The notes beneath the pieces are model-generated. The model was not told where the DNA came from, made no database searches, and saw nothing but the letters and a program-made list of their open reading frames with translations. Both the position numbers and the translations under genes were made by a program. Shown here one piece after another: positions 1-7,473 of a stretch of DNA of 64,000 bases; position 1 is the stretch's first letter, and each line of letters opens with the position of its first letter. Origin of the DNA: SZAS-103 sp964640525 (GTDB taxonomy: Bacteria > Pseudomonadota > Gammaproteobacteria > Xanthomonadales > Xanthomonadaceae); contig CAZXGS010000005.1 of the NCBI GenBank assembly GCA_964640525.1, positions 32,094 through 96,093 on the forward strand. The letters are read 5' to 3'.

Positions 1-378
1 AGGATCGACGCGCTGCACGCCCAACTCGTGGCCGGCGCGGACTTCGGCGAGTTGGCGAAAAAGGATTCCGACGACACCGAGACGAACACCAAGGGCGGGG
101 ACATGGGCTGGTTCCCGGTCGATGGCTGGGGCACCGCGGTGGCACAACAGATCCAGCAATTGAAGGACGGCCAGATCTCGGCACCGTTCCAGAGCAACGT
201 CGGCTGGCACATCATCAAGCTGCTGGCCACACGCACCAAGGATGTCAGCCAGGAGGCCGCACGCCAGGCCGCGCGCGACACCATCCTGCGGCGCAAGGCC
301 AGCGACCAGTACGATACCTTCCTGCGCCAGATCCGCTCCGAGGCGTACGTGGACATCCGCCTGCCCAAGGATTCCTGA
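1..378 (+). CDS. surA: SurA periplasmic chaperone / peptidyl-prolyl isomerase, C-terminal part
   Basis: The reading frame is open from the first base, so only the last 125 residues are present and the N-terminus lies outside the window. The visible part is a parvulin (PpiC) domain with the hallmark GGDMGWF and the late GWHIIKLL block, then a helical tail that fits the end of SurA. SurA is a periplasmic chaperone for outer-membrane proteins. The gene directly downstream is pdxA, 5 bases away, and surA-pdxA is a widely conserved pair. A different PpiC-type protein (PpiD-like) is possible, but the pdxA neighbour makes SurA much more likely. Confidence 0.88.
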   Translation, partial: RIDALHAQLVAGADFGELAKKDSDDTETNTKGGDMGWFPVDGWGTAVAQQIQQLKDGQISAPFQSNVGWHIIKLLATRTKDVSQEAARQAARDTILRRKASDQYDTFLRQIRSEAYVDIRLPKDS

Positions 379-383
379 TCGCG

Positions 384-1370
384 GTGACGGCGCGGCTGAT
401 CCTGATTCCGGGTGAACCGGCGGGGATCGGCCCGGAGCTGTGCGTGCGCATCGCCCAGCGCGCGCAGATCGCGCACCTGCTGGCGCTGGCCGACCCCGAA
501 ACCCTGCTCCGCGCGGCCCACGCGCTGCGCCTTCCGCTGCGCATCCGTGGCCCGGATGCGGACGCCGGCATCGGCGAACTGGCGGTGCTGGAGCAAGCGC
601 AGGCGGTTCCGGCGGTGTTCGGTCAACCCGACCCGGCCAACGCGCGAGCGGTGATCGATGCCTTGCACCTGGGCGCGCAGGTCTGCCTCGACGGTCGTGC
701 CGACGCGCTGGTGACCGGCCCCATCCACAAGGCCACCATCAACGCCGCCGGCATCGCCTACACCGGCACCACCGAACTGCTCGCCGCCCACGCCGGATGC
801 GCGGTGGTGATGATGCTTGCCGGCACCGGCGCGCAGCCGCTGCGGGTTGCGCTGGCCACGACCCACCTGCCGCTGCGCGCGGTGCCTGCGGCGATCACCC
901 ATGACGGGCTGGCGCGCACCCTGCGCATCCTCGATGGCGCCCTGCGCGGGCGCCTGCGCATCGGCGCCCCGCGCATCCTCGTGCTGGGCCTGAACCCCCA
1001 TGCCGGCGAGGACGGCTGGCTGGGCCGCGAGGAGATCGACATCATCACCCCGGTGCTGGCGCAACTTCGCGCGCAGGGCATGGACCTGCGCGGGCCGCTG
1101 CCGGCCGACACCGCATTCCTGCCGTCGGTCCGAAACGAAGCCGACGTGGTGCTGGCGATGTACCACGACCAGGGCCTGCCCGTGCTCAAATACGCCGGCT
1201 TCGAGGACGCGGTGAACATCACCCTCGGCCTGCCCTACCCGCGCGTGGCGGTCGATCACGGAACCGCGCTGGACCTGGCCGGTCGCGGCATCGCCGACGC
1301 CTCCAGCCTGCAACACGCCATCGACGTCGCCACGACGATGGCCTGCGCGCCACCGCCAACTGCAACCTGA
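384..1370 (+). CDS. pdxA: 4-hydroxythreonine-4-phosphate dehydrogenase PdxA
   Basis: PdxA oxidises 4-phosphohydroxy-L-threonine in the DXP-dependent branch of pyridoxal phosphate synthesis, in the cytoplasm. The 328-residue length is normal. The protein starts at GTG 384, and the family signature follows at once as GEPAGIGPEL, where most homologues have GDPAGIGPE. Metal and substrate motifs are visible: TGPIHKATI, LNPHAGE, YHDQGLPVLK and the late VDHGTALDLAG. It is probably co-transcribed with surA. In many relatives the next gene is rsmA/ksgA followed by apaG and apaH; here a small membrane protein gene starts 3 bases after the stop instead. Confidence 0.95.
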   Translation: MTARLILIPGEPAGIGPELCVRIAQRAQIAHLLALADPETLLRAAHALRLPLRIRGPDADAGIGELAVLEQAQAVPAVFGQPDPANARAVIDALHLGAQVCLDGRADALVTGPIHKATINAAGIAYTGTTELLAAHAGCAVVMMLAGTGAQPLRVALATTHLPLRAVPAAITHDGLARTLRILDGALRGRLRIGAPRILVLGLNPHAGEDGWLGREEIDIITPVLAQLRAQGMDLRGPLPADTAFLPSVRNEADVVLAMYHDQGLPVLKYAGFEDAVNITLGLPYPRVAVDHGTALDLAGRGIADASSLQHAIDVATTMACAPPPTAT

Positions 1371-1372
1371 CG

Positions 1373-1933
1373 ATGACCCAGCCGCAACGCCAAGCCCAGA
1401 CCACGCCGGAGATCGTGGACAACGACCCGCGCCAGCGGCGCGCGCTGCACATCGCCGCGATCGCGGCCCTCGTCGTGCTGCTGGGGACTTGGCTGTTGTT
1501 CCGGTACTGGCAGGCCCACGCCAACCCGTATGACCTGCTGCACCGCATGTACGGGCTGGTGTACCTGATCGGCATCGGCCTGTTGGCCGTGGCATGGCAC
1601 GCGGTCCGTTATGCCAGGCGGATCCTCGCCTGCGACCGGTACCCGCCCCCGGGTGGCTGGGTGCTCGGCCCGACCCGCGTGCTGCGTGGCGATGCCGCGC
1701 GCGCGCGCGCGCGCCAGGTGATCGCCAGTGCCGTCGTGCTGGCCCTGCTTGGCGGCTACGCGCTGTACCTGCCGCACAGCATCACCGCCATGGTCGGCCG
1801 CCCGCAGCCGATCCTGGTCGACTTGCAGTCACCCGCTTCCCCGACCACGGCGCTGCCAGCGCATGCCCCGCGCCAGACGCCTGCGCCGGCAACCACGCCC
1901 CCGGCGGCATCCGGGAACAAGCCGCGGAACTGA
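1373..1933 (+). CDS. Predicted inner-membrane protein with three transmembrane segments
   Basis: Family not recognised. The 186-residue protein has a short charged N-terminus, then hydrophobic segments at about residues 25-45, 62-83 and 118-138. A Pro/Ala/Thr-rich tail of some 40 residues follows. The start lies 3 bases after the pdxA stop, so it is almost certainly translated from the surA-pdxA transcript. The low-complexity tail and basic loops suggest a structural or anchoring membrane protein, but no function can be assigned. The codon use is typical of the neighbourhood, which supports real coding. Confidence 0.65.
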   Translation: MTQPQRQAQTTPEIVDNDPRQRRALHIAAIAALVVLLGTWLLFRYWQAHANPYDLLHRMYGLVYLIGIGLLAVAWHAVRYARRILACDRYPPPGGWVLGPTRVLRGDAARARARQVIASAVVLALLGGYALYLPHSITAMVGRPQPILVDLQSPASPTTALPAHAPRQTPAPATTPPAASGNKPRN

Positions 1934-1940
1934 CTGCACG

Positions 1941-2083
1941 CGACCCTTCCGACGGCTCATCCCGAACCGCAATCCATCCCTCGGGATCGTCATCCCGATT
2001 TGCGATCCATCCCTCCGGATCGTCATTCCGATCCGCAGCCCGTCCCTCTGGATCGTCATCCCGGCGAAAGCCGGGATCCATCC
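1941..2083. repeat. 33-bp tandem repeat ending in a REP-like hairpin
   Basis: Three near-identical 33-bp units (about 1962-1994, 1995-2027, 2028-2060) each carry GATCC-ATCCCTC-GGATCGTCAT-type sequence. A partial unit precedes them. The array ends in the hairpin CCGGCGAAAGCCGG with flanking GTCATC and GGATCC. That last element matches other dispersed hairpins in the window (13168, 37766, 37907). The remainder of the 302-bp gap between the membrane-protein gene and the tRNA holds only the terminator listed separately. Confidence 0.75.
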
Positions 2084-2176
2084 AGATTTCCACCCTCAAT
2101 CGACTGATTCCGGCTGTCGCCGGTGCGCGCCTGCGCAGGGATGCCCCTTTCTCGCGACTTGCCTGCCCCGCACACG

Positions 2177-2201
2177 AAAAACCCGCCATGCAGGCGGGTT
2201 T
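2177..2201 (-). terminator. Rho-independent terminator of the tpiA-secG-tRNA-Leu unit
   Basis: A 9-bp perfect stem (AAACCCGCC / GGCGGGTTT) with a 5-base loop. Read on the minus strand it is followed by a run of T. It lies 34 bases past the 3' end of the tRNA-Leu gene, as expected for the end of that transcript. The plus-strand membrane-protein gene converges on the same site and may use it too. Confidence 0.8.
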
Positions 2202-2235
2202 CGCGGGTTTCTCGGGATCGCCTGAAACCGTCTAG

Positions 2236-2320
2236 TGGTGCCCAGAAGAGGACTCGAACCTCCACGACCGAAGTCGCTACCACCTCAAGGTAGTGCGTCT
2301 ACCAATTCCGCCACCTGGGC
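2236..2320 (-). tRNA. tRNA-Leu (anticodon GAG)
   Basis: The minus-strand sequence folds as a class II tRNA of 85 bases. It has a 7-bp acceptor stem (one G-U at position 7), discriminator A and an encoded CCA end. The T arm is GGTTCGAGTCC and the anticodon stem CTACC/GGTAG encloses TTGAGGT, which gives anticodon GAG. The long variable arm CGACTTCGGTCG fits leucine. It lies 70 bases downstream of secG. The secG-tRNA-Leu order is a classic gammaproteobacterial arrangement. Confidence 0.97.
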
Positions 2321-2390
2321 CAACTTTTTTTGCACCGGGGTACGGCGCAAGGCTGCGTATGTTACCTGATGAAGGCGCGCTTGCGCGGCT

Positions 2391-2885
2391 TCACTTGCCA
2401 CCCTTGGCCGGCGAAGCGACCGGTTGCGGCGCGGGAACTGCTGGCGCGGTCGAGGGTGCGGCGTTGTTGCTTGCGGCCGGCGGCGGCACCGCAGGCGCGG
2501 TGGCTGCAGGCGGCGTGGGCGTCGTTGCGGCCGGCGCGGTGGGCGTGGGCAGCGCCGGAGTGGTCGAGTTTCCGGGCGTGGCCGGCGAGGCGATTGCGGA
2601 CGGTGCGGCACCCATGATGCCCAAGTCGTTGGCATGCTTGGCCATGTTGCCGCCCTTGCTGGCGTACCACGCCAGCCCGAGGCTGATGGCGAAGAACACC
2701 ACCGCCAGCCACTTGGTGGCCTTGGACAGGAAGTTGGCCGAGCCGCGGGCGCCGAACACGGTCGCCGAGGCGCCGCCACCGAAGCCGGAGCCGGCGGCCG
2801 CACCCGAGCCTTGCTGGAGCAGGATCAGCACGGTCATGGCCACCGCGCTGAGCACGAAAATCACGTTGATGATGATCAGGAGCAT
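2391..2885 (-). CDS. secG: SecG, small subunit of the Sec translocon
   Basis: SecG joins SecY and SecE in the inner membrane and stimulates SecA-driven protein export. The 164-residue product starts with a first membrane helix (about 1-23). The conserved cytoplasmic loop LLQQGSGAAAGSGFGGGAS with VFGARGSANFL follows, then a second helix near 58-77. An Ala/Pro/Thr-rich tail of about 75 residues then extends the protein well beyond the roughly 110 residues of E. coli SecG. It lies between tpiA and tRNA-Leu, a common order. The low-complexity tail is typical of high-GC members of this group and has no known role. Confidence 0.95.
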   Translation of the reverse strand: MLLIIINVIFVLSAVAMTVLILLQQGSGAAAGSGFGGGASATVFGARGSANFLSKATKWLAVVFFAISLGLAWYASKGGNMAKHANDLGIMGAAPSAIASPATPGNSTTPALPTPTAPAATTPTPPAATAPAVPPPAASNNAAPSTAPAVPAPQPVASPAKGGK

Positions 2886-2939
2886 GCGCTTTCCAGGGTT
2901 TCCTTCGCCGCCCCGACCGCCACGGCAGGCGCGGCGGCC

Positions 2940-3734
2940 TCAGACGGCCTTCATCGACAGCACGGTCTTGTCCTGTCCCGACGGCCGCGCGGCGGCGGCG
3001 ACGATGGCCAGGAACTCCTTGGCGACCAGCGACGCGCCGCCCACCAGGCCACCATCCACATCCGGCTGCGCAAACAGCTCCGCTGCATTGGAGGCCTTCA
3101 CGCTGCCGCCGTAAAGGATCGGCAGCCAGCCCCCGATTGTAGCATTGCCGGAGGAAACCTCGCCACGAATGAAGGCATGCACTTCCTGCGCCTGCTGCGG
3201 GGTGGCGGTGCGGCCGGTGCCGATCGCCCACACCGGCTCGTAGGCGATCACCGCCGCACCCAGCGCGTCCTGGCCGGCCAGCTCCATGACCGCGGCGAGC
3301 TGCCGCGAGATCACCCATTCGGTCTGCCCGGCCTCGCGTTGCTGCAGCGTCTCGCCCACGCACAGGATCGGGGTGAGGCCTGCCTTGTGGGCAGCGACGA
3401 ACTTCTCCGCGACCAGATGGTTGTCCTCGCGGTGGTATTCGCGACGTTCGGAATGGCCGACCAGCGCGAAACGGCAGCCAACGTCATGCACCATGGGCGC
3501 GGAAATTTCACCGGTGAAAGCGCCGGACACGTTGGCACTCACGTCCTGCGCGCCGAAGGCCAGACCCGGCTTGGAGTAGGTGGCGATCAACTCGCCGAGG
3601 TAGATCGCCGGCGGCAGCACCAGCACTTCCACGCCCGGCGGACGACGGGTGGCGATCAGTTCGCCGAGCAGCGCCTGGGCGAAAGCGCGATTGCCATGCA
3701 GCTTCCAGTTGCCGGCCACGATACGACGGCGCAT
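2940..3734 (-). CDS. tpiA: Triose-phosphate isomerase
   Basis: This glycolytic enzyme interconverts dihydroxyacetone phosphate and glyceraldehyde 3-phosphate. All catalytic residues are visible: Lys11 in GNWKLH, His94 in VGHSERRE and Glu166 in AYEPVWAIGTG. The phosphate-binding YGGSVKASN block is also present. At 264 residues it is slightly longer than usual because of a tail ending SGQDKTVLSMKAV. The start at 3734 is chosen because a good ribosome-binding site (AAGGAG) lies just upstream. An in-frame start 54 bases earlier would add residues absent from the family. secG follows 54 bases downstream. Confidence 0.97.
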   Translation of the reverse strand: MRRRIVAGNWKLHGNRAFAQALLGELIATRRPPGVEVLVLPPAIYLGELIATYSKPGLAFGAQDVSANVSGAFTGEISAPMVHDVGCRFALVGHSERREYHREDNHLVAEKFVAAHKAGLTPILCVGETLQQREAGQTEWVISRQLAAVMELAGQDALGAAVIAYEPVWAIGTGRTATPQQAQEVHAFIRGEVSSGNATIGGWLPILYGGSVKASNAAELFAQPDVDGGLVGGASLVAKEFLAIVAAAARPSGQDKTVLSMKAV

Positions 3735-3839
3735 GACAGGCTCCTTGCGTGGGGGTCGAGCAGGCAAGGATAGCCATCCGACCACCATCCCGGCAATCGG
3801 CAGCCTACAATGCCGGCCCTTGCGACCGAGGCATCGACG

Positions 3840-4670
3840 ATGAGCGAGGCAGCCACACGCGAACCCCCGTCAGGACCGATCGGACATGCCCTGGTCACCG
3901 GCGCCTCCAGCGGCATCGGCGCGGCGATCGCGCGCGAATACGCGCGCCGCGGCAAGCCGCTGATCCTCACCGCCCGCCGCGAGGATCGCCTGCTGGCGCT
4001 GGCCGACGAACTGCATGCGCAGGCGCCGTGCACGGTGCTTGCCGCCGACCTCGCCGACCCCGGCGTGCCGGCGGCGCTGGTGGAGCAGGTCCAGGCGCTG
4101 GGTCTGCACGTGGACACGCTGGTCAACAACGCCGGCTACGGCGTGCCGGGCAGTTTCACCTCGCCAGCCTGGCAGACGCATGCGGACTTCCTGCAGGTGC
4201 TGGTGACCGCGCCATGCGAACTCGCCTACCGCTTGCTGCCGGCGATGCAGGCACGCCGGCATGGCCGCATCCTCAACGTCGCCTCGCTGGCCGGGCTGAT
4301 CCCCGGCTCGCCGGGCCACACCCTGTACGGCGCCGCCAAGAGCTTCATGGTCAAGTTCTCGCAATCCCTGGCGCTGGAAAACACCGACACCGGCGTACAC
4401 GTGTGCGCGCTGTGCCCTGGCTTCACGTATTCGGAGTTTCACGACATCACCGGTACCCGCGGGATCGTGTCGAAGCTGCCGCGCTGGATGTGGATGTCCG
4501 CCGACGAGGTGGCACGGCTGGGGGTGGACGCGGTCGAACGCGGCCAGATCGTGTGCGTGAGCGGGCGCGCCAACCGCATGATCAAGCGCCTGTTCAAGCT
4601 GCTGCCTGATGGCATGGCATTGCGCAGCATGCGCAAGCGCGCCGGGCAGTTTCGCGCGCAAGATCGCTGA
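3840..4670 (+). CDS. Short-chain dehydrogenase/reductase (SDR), probably DltE/YqjQ-like
   Basis: A classical SDR of 276 residues. The dinucleotide motif GASSGIG lies at 21-27, NNAG at 97-99 onward, the catalytic serine at 149 and the YGAAK active-site pair Tyr163/Lys167. The substrate cannot be read from the sequence. The layout, a classical SDR followed by a basic C-terminal tail (RMIKRLFKLLP), resembles the DltE/YqjQ group of uncharacterised SDRs. It diverges from tpiA with 105 bases between the starts, where TACAAT (3806-3811) could serve as its -10 box. It is probably monocistronic. Confidence 0.9.
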   Translation: MSEAATREPPSGPIGHALVTGASSGIGAAIAREYARRGKPLILTARREDRLLALADELHAQAPCTVLAADLADPGVPAALVEQVQALGLHVDTLVNNAGYGVPGSFTSPAWQTHADFLQVLVTAPCELAYRLLPAMQARRHGRILNVASLAGLIPGSPGHTLYGAAKSFMVKFSQSLALENTDTGVHVCALCPGFTYSEFHDITGTRGIVSKLPRWMWMSADEVARLGVDAVERGQIVCVSGRANRMIKRLFKLLPDGMALRSMRKRAGQFRAQDR

Positions 4671-4805
4671 TCCATGGCGTGGAATGCCTGCCGCGACCAG
4701 CGCATGGCCGCGCCGCGCTCGTTTGCAGGTTTCGGCTGACGCCACACGCCGAACCGGCTACCGCATAGGCGTGTGCGGACCGAGCGGCAGCGCCCACGCC
4801 GGCGC

Positions 4806-4836
4806 TTGACAAGTGCCGAATGCGCGGCGCCATCAT
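4806..4836 (+). promoter_or_regulatory. Predicted sigma-70 promoter of the first fluoride riboswitch
   Basis: A perfect TTGACA (4806-4811) is followed 19 bases later by CATCAT (4831-4836), placing the transcription start just before the aptamer at 4850. The -10 box is weak and the spacing long, so the assignment rests mostly on the -35 match and the position. Confidence 0.55.
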
Positions 4837-4849
4837 CGGCCGCAAGCAA

Positions 4850-4900
4850 CGGGAGATGGCATTCCTTCCCGAACCGCCGCAAGGCTGATGATGCCTACCG
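4850..4900 (+). promoter_or_regulatory. Fluoride riboswitch (crcB motif) aptamer, copy 1
   Basis: The sequence matches the crcB-motif consensus. P1 is CGGGAG paired with CTTCCCG around the loop ATGGCATT. An AACCGCC segment follows, then P2 (GCC/GGC closed by GCAA), then GGCTGATGATGCCTACC. The loop GGCAT pairs with the downstream ATGCC to form the required pseudoknot. The same conserved bases occur at 21167-21220 in front of crcB. In known cases this RNA binds fluoride with magnesium and turns on fluoride-resistance genes. Here the next clear gene is a DUF190 gene 430 bases downstream and there is no crcB. Confidence 0.9.
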
Positions 4901-5330
4901 AACCGGGCAAGCCGGTACGTGCAGGTGTCGCCGATCCATGCCGAGCCCTGCGCGCACGCGGTTTCCCGATTCGGAGCGCTGACCCGAAAGGCCACCAGGT
5001 CTTTCGGAACCTCGTGTCGTAGAAGGGATTCGACATGCAGCCTGCGGCGGTACACGACATCGTGCAGGGTTTGACCGGCAAGCGTGCCGGGCGCTACCCG
5101 GCGACGTGCTGCATCGTGGCGCATGCCATCCTCCGAGCGCATCCCCTGGTCGGACGACGGCGCCACGCGCCGCCTTCGCCCGCCAGCGCCGATCCATCGT
5201 CCGGATCCATCGCGCCGATCCCGTCCATGCAGGCACGCCGGATGCGCGTCGCGGGCATCCGACCCTGCGTCCCGGACACACCCGAACCCGCCACCGGCAA
5301 TCCGGGCGCATCCATCACGAGGAGCCAGCC
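4901..5330 (+). other. Long leader between fluoride aptamer 1 and the DUF190 gene
   Basis: About 430 bases without a recognisable gene. There is a 7-bp hairpin (CCGAAAG ... CTTTCGG, 4984-5007) without a T run, so it is at best an expression-platform element. A possible 99-codon frame, 5035-5334, ends with TGA overlapping the DUF190 ATG. Its product is Pro/Ala/Arg-rich, shows no CrcB motif and is probably not a real protein. The spacing and the ATGA overlap recall the crcB-DUF190 junction at 21726, so a decayed or replaced crcB cannot be excluded. Confidence 0.4.
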
Positions 5331-5666
5331 ATGACCACGCGTAGTCAGGTCACGTGCCTGCGCTTCTACATGCACGAGAATCGGCGTCACCACGGCATCC
5401 TGCTGTACGAGTGGCTGCTGGAACGTGCGCGCAAGATGGGCATCCACGGCGGCACCGCGTGGCGCGCGATCGCCGGCTTCGGACGGCACGGGATCCTGCA
5501 CGAGCAGCGCTTCCTTGAACCCGCGGGCGACCTCACGATCCGGTTGGATTTCGTGATCATGTCCGATCAGGCCGACGGCATGTTGGCGCTGCTGGAAGCC
5601 GAAGGGCTGGCGATCTTCCACATGGAATTCCCGGCCGCCTTCGGGGTCAGCGGAACGGGGACCTGA
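5331..5666 (+). CDS. DUF190 protein, fluoride-riboswitch associated
   Basis: A 111-residue protein of the DUF190 family, small PII-like proteins often encoded beside the fluoride channel CrcB. The family pattern is clear: LRFYMHENRRHHGILLYEWLL at the start, GIHGGTAWRAIAGFGRHG in the middle and a beta-strand-rich end. It is the first recognisable gene behind fluoride aptamer 1. A ribosome-binding site GAGGAG lies 8 bases before ATG 5331. A close paralogue (21726-22052) follows crcB. A role in sensing or tuning fluoride export is inferred from context; no biochemical function is established for it here. Confidence 0.85.
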   Translation: MTTRSQVTCLRFYMHENRRHHGILLYEWLLERARKMGIHGGTAWRAIAGFGRHGILHEQRFLEPAGDLTIRLDFVIMSDQADGMLALLEAEGLAIFHMEFPAAFGVSGTGT

Positions 5667-5886
5667 GCGCATGTCGCCGCTGGCACGCCAGCTTGCGATC
5701 AACCTGATCCAGGTCGCGTTCCTGCGGGTGTTCGCACCGCTGCTGGAAGGCGTGCTGCACCGCTTCGAGAAGATCGTCCAGGGCAAGCACGGGCCCAGCT
5801 TGCGGATGCCACCCATCTTGCCGCCGTCGCGTGGTGGCTCGACGCAGGCGTGCCCGGTTCGCCGCTGCGACCAACAGCGGCGGCGC

Positions 5887-7230
5887 TCAACGATCCTCGC
5901 GCGCCGCCGCACGTGCAGCGCGCAAGGCGTCGAGCTTTTCCTTGAGCTTGATTTCCATGCCGCGCTCGACCGGGCGGTAATAGATCCGTTCGCCGAGCGC
6001 ATCCGGAAAGCCGGTCTGACCCAGCGCCACGCCGCCTTCGACATCGGGGTCGTATCGATAGCCCTTGCCGTAGCCGTGCGACTTCATCAACTGCGTCGGT
6101 GCATTGCGCAAATGCAGCGGCACCGCGTCGCTACCGTGCTCGCGCACGTCGGCTTGCACAGCGCCCCAGGCCACGCAGGCGGCGTTGGACTTGGCGGTAC
6201 TGGCCAGATAGATCACCAACTGCGCCAACGCCAGATCGCCCTCCGGGCTGCCCAGTCGATCGAACGCATTCCACGCATCGATCGCCATCGCCAACGCGCG
6301 CGGGTCAGCCAGACCGATGTCTTCCACCGCCATGCGGGTGAGCCGGCGCGTGAGGTAGCCCGGGTCGCAACCGCCGTCGAGCATGCGCGCGAACCAGTAC
6401 AGCGCCGCGTCGGGATTGGAATTGCGCACGCACTTGTGCAACGCCGAAATCTGGTCGTAATACTGCTCGCCGCCCTTGTCGAAACGGCGCGTGCGATCGG
6501 CGAGCACGGCTTCCAGGGTGGCGGGTGTGATCGTGCCACCCTCGCCCGCCAGTTCGGCGGCGATTTCCAGCAAGGTCAGGGCACGGCGCACATCGCCATC
6601 GGCGGCACTGGCGATCAGTTCGAGCTGCGCGACATCCACCTCGATGTTGCGGCCACCGAGGCCGCGTTGGACGTCGTCGAGCGCACGTCGCAGTGCCGCG
6701 ACGATGTCAGCGACCGACAGCGCTTCCAGCACGTGCACGCGGCAACGCGAAAGCAGCGCCGAGTTCAACTCGAACGAGGGGTTTTCGGTGGTGGCACCGA
6801 CGAACACGATTGAGCCGCGTTCGATGTGCGGCAGGAAGGCATCCTGCTGGGTCTTGTTGAATCGGTGCACCTCGTCGACGAACAGCACCGTGCGCTGCCC
6901 GTGGGCGTGGCGTTCGGCTGCGGCGGCAAGAACCTGGCGCACCTCCGGCAGGCCCGAGAGCACCGCCGAGATGGCCACGAAGCTCGCGTCGGCATACAGC
7001 GCGAGCAACAACGCCAGGGTCGTCTTGCCGCAGCCCGGCGGTCCCCACAGGATCATCGAGTGGACGCGTCCGGCGGCGATCGCGCGCCGCAGGGGCGCGT
7101 CCTGAGCCAGCAGCCGTCGCTGCCCTACCACCTCGTCGAGGGAGCGCGGGCGCATGCGCTCGGCAAGGGGTTTCAGGGCTTCAGGCGCGGAACACGGCAC
7201 GTTGCGACCGGTGAATGGATTTTTCGACAC
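5887..7230 (-). CDS. rarA: Replication-associated recombination protein A (RarA/MgsA), AAA+ ATPase
   Basis: RarA acts at stalled replication forks and is related to clamp loaders and to eukaryotic WRNIP1. The 447-residue product has Walker A GPPGCGKTT at 63-71, Walker B FVDEVH at 117-122 and sensor ATTENPSFELN. The C-terminal MgsA domain has SDPDAALY-type helices and LMKSHGYGKGYRYDPD. The GTG at 7230 is chosen as start. It follows a GGAGG site, gives the normal length and removes a low-quality 61-residue extension. In many relatives rarA follows lolA, which is not the case here. The 220 bases between the DUF190 gene and rarA hold nothing clear. A small frame opening at 5671 runs antisense into rarA and is probably spurious. 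Confidence 0.95.
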   Translation of the reverse strand: MSKNPFTGRNVPCSAPEALKPLAERMRPRSLDEVVGQRRLLAQDAPLRRAIAAGRVHSMILWGPPGCGKTTLALLLALYADASFVAISAVLSGLPEVRQVLAAAAERHAHGQRTVLFVDEVHRFNKTQQDAFLPHIERGSIVFVGATTENPSFELNSALLSRCRVHVLEALSVADIVAALRRALDDVQRGLGGRNIEVDVAQLELIASAADGDVRRALTLLEIAAELAGEGGTITPATLEAVLADRTRRFDKGGEQYYDQISALHKCVRNSNPDAALYWFARMLDGGCDPGYLTRRLTRMAVEDIGLADPRALAMAIDAWNAFDRLGSPEGDLALAQLVIYLASTAKSNAACVAWGAVQADVREHGSDAVPLHLRNAPTQLMKSHGYGKGYRYDPDVEGGVALGQTGFPDALGERIYYRPVERGMEIKLKEKLDALRAARAAAREDR

Positions 7231-7287
7231 ACGCGCCTCCGATCCAGAGCACCTGCCTGCGATTCGATACGGCACTTGCGTCCCGCG

Positions 7288-7455
7288 GCGGCGGGCATCC
7301 CTCCGTGGCGCTATTGCCGTTCGCCATCCATGGCTCACCGAAAAACGCCGCGCGAGATGCCAGTCATTCCGCGCGAGCAGCCATCCCTGGCGCGGCCGCC
7401 AGTCGCCATCCATGGCTCCTCAGGCAACGCGGCGCGAACTGCCATTCATGGCAGT
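7288..7455. repeat. Dispersed short palindromes of the form GCCATCCATGGC
   Basis: Within the 243-bp gap between rarA and the acyl-CoA reductase gene there are about five copies of a 12-base near-palindrome. Examples are GCCATCCATGGC at about 7320 and 7408, GCCATCCCTGGC at about 7382 and GCCATTCATGGC at about 7441. They are separated by GC-rich spacers that share CGCCGCGCGA-like pieces. They look like a small local repeat family; no transcription signal is evident. Confidence 0.5.
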
Positions 7456-7473
7456 TCGCAAACGCCGCGTTGG

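Noticed and set aside
5671..5886. Small gene directly downstream of the first DUF190 gene
   Set aside because: The frame has no stop before it enters rarA antisense and shows no recognisable domain.
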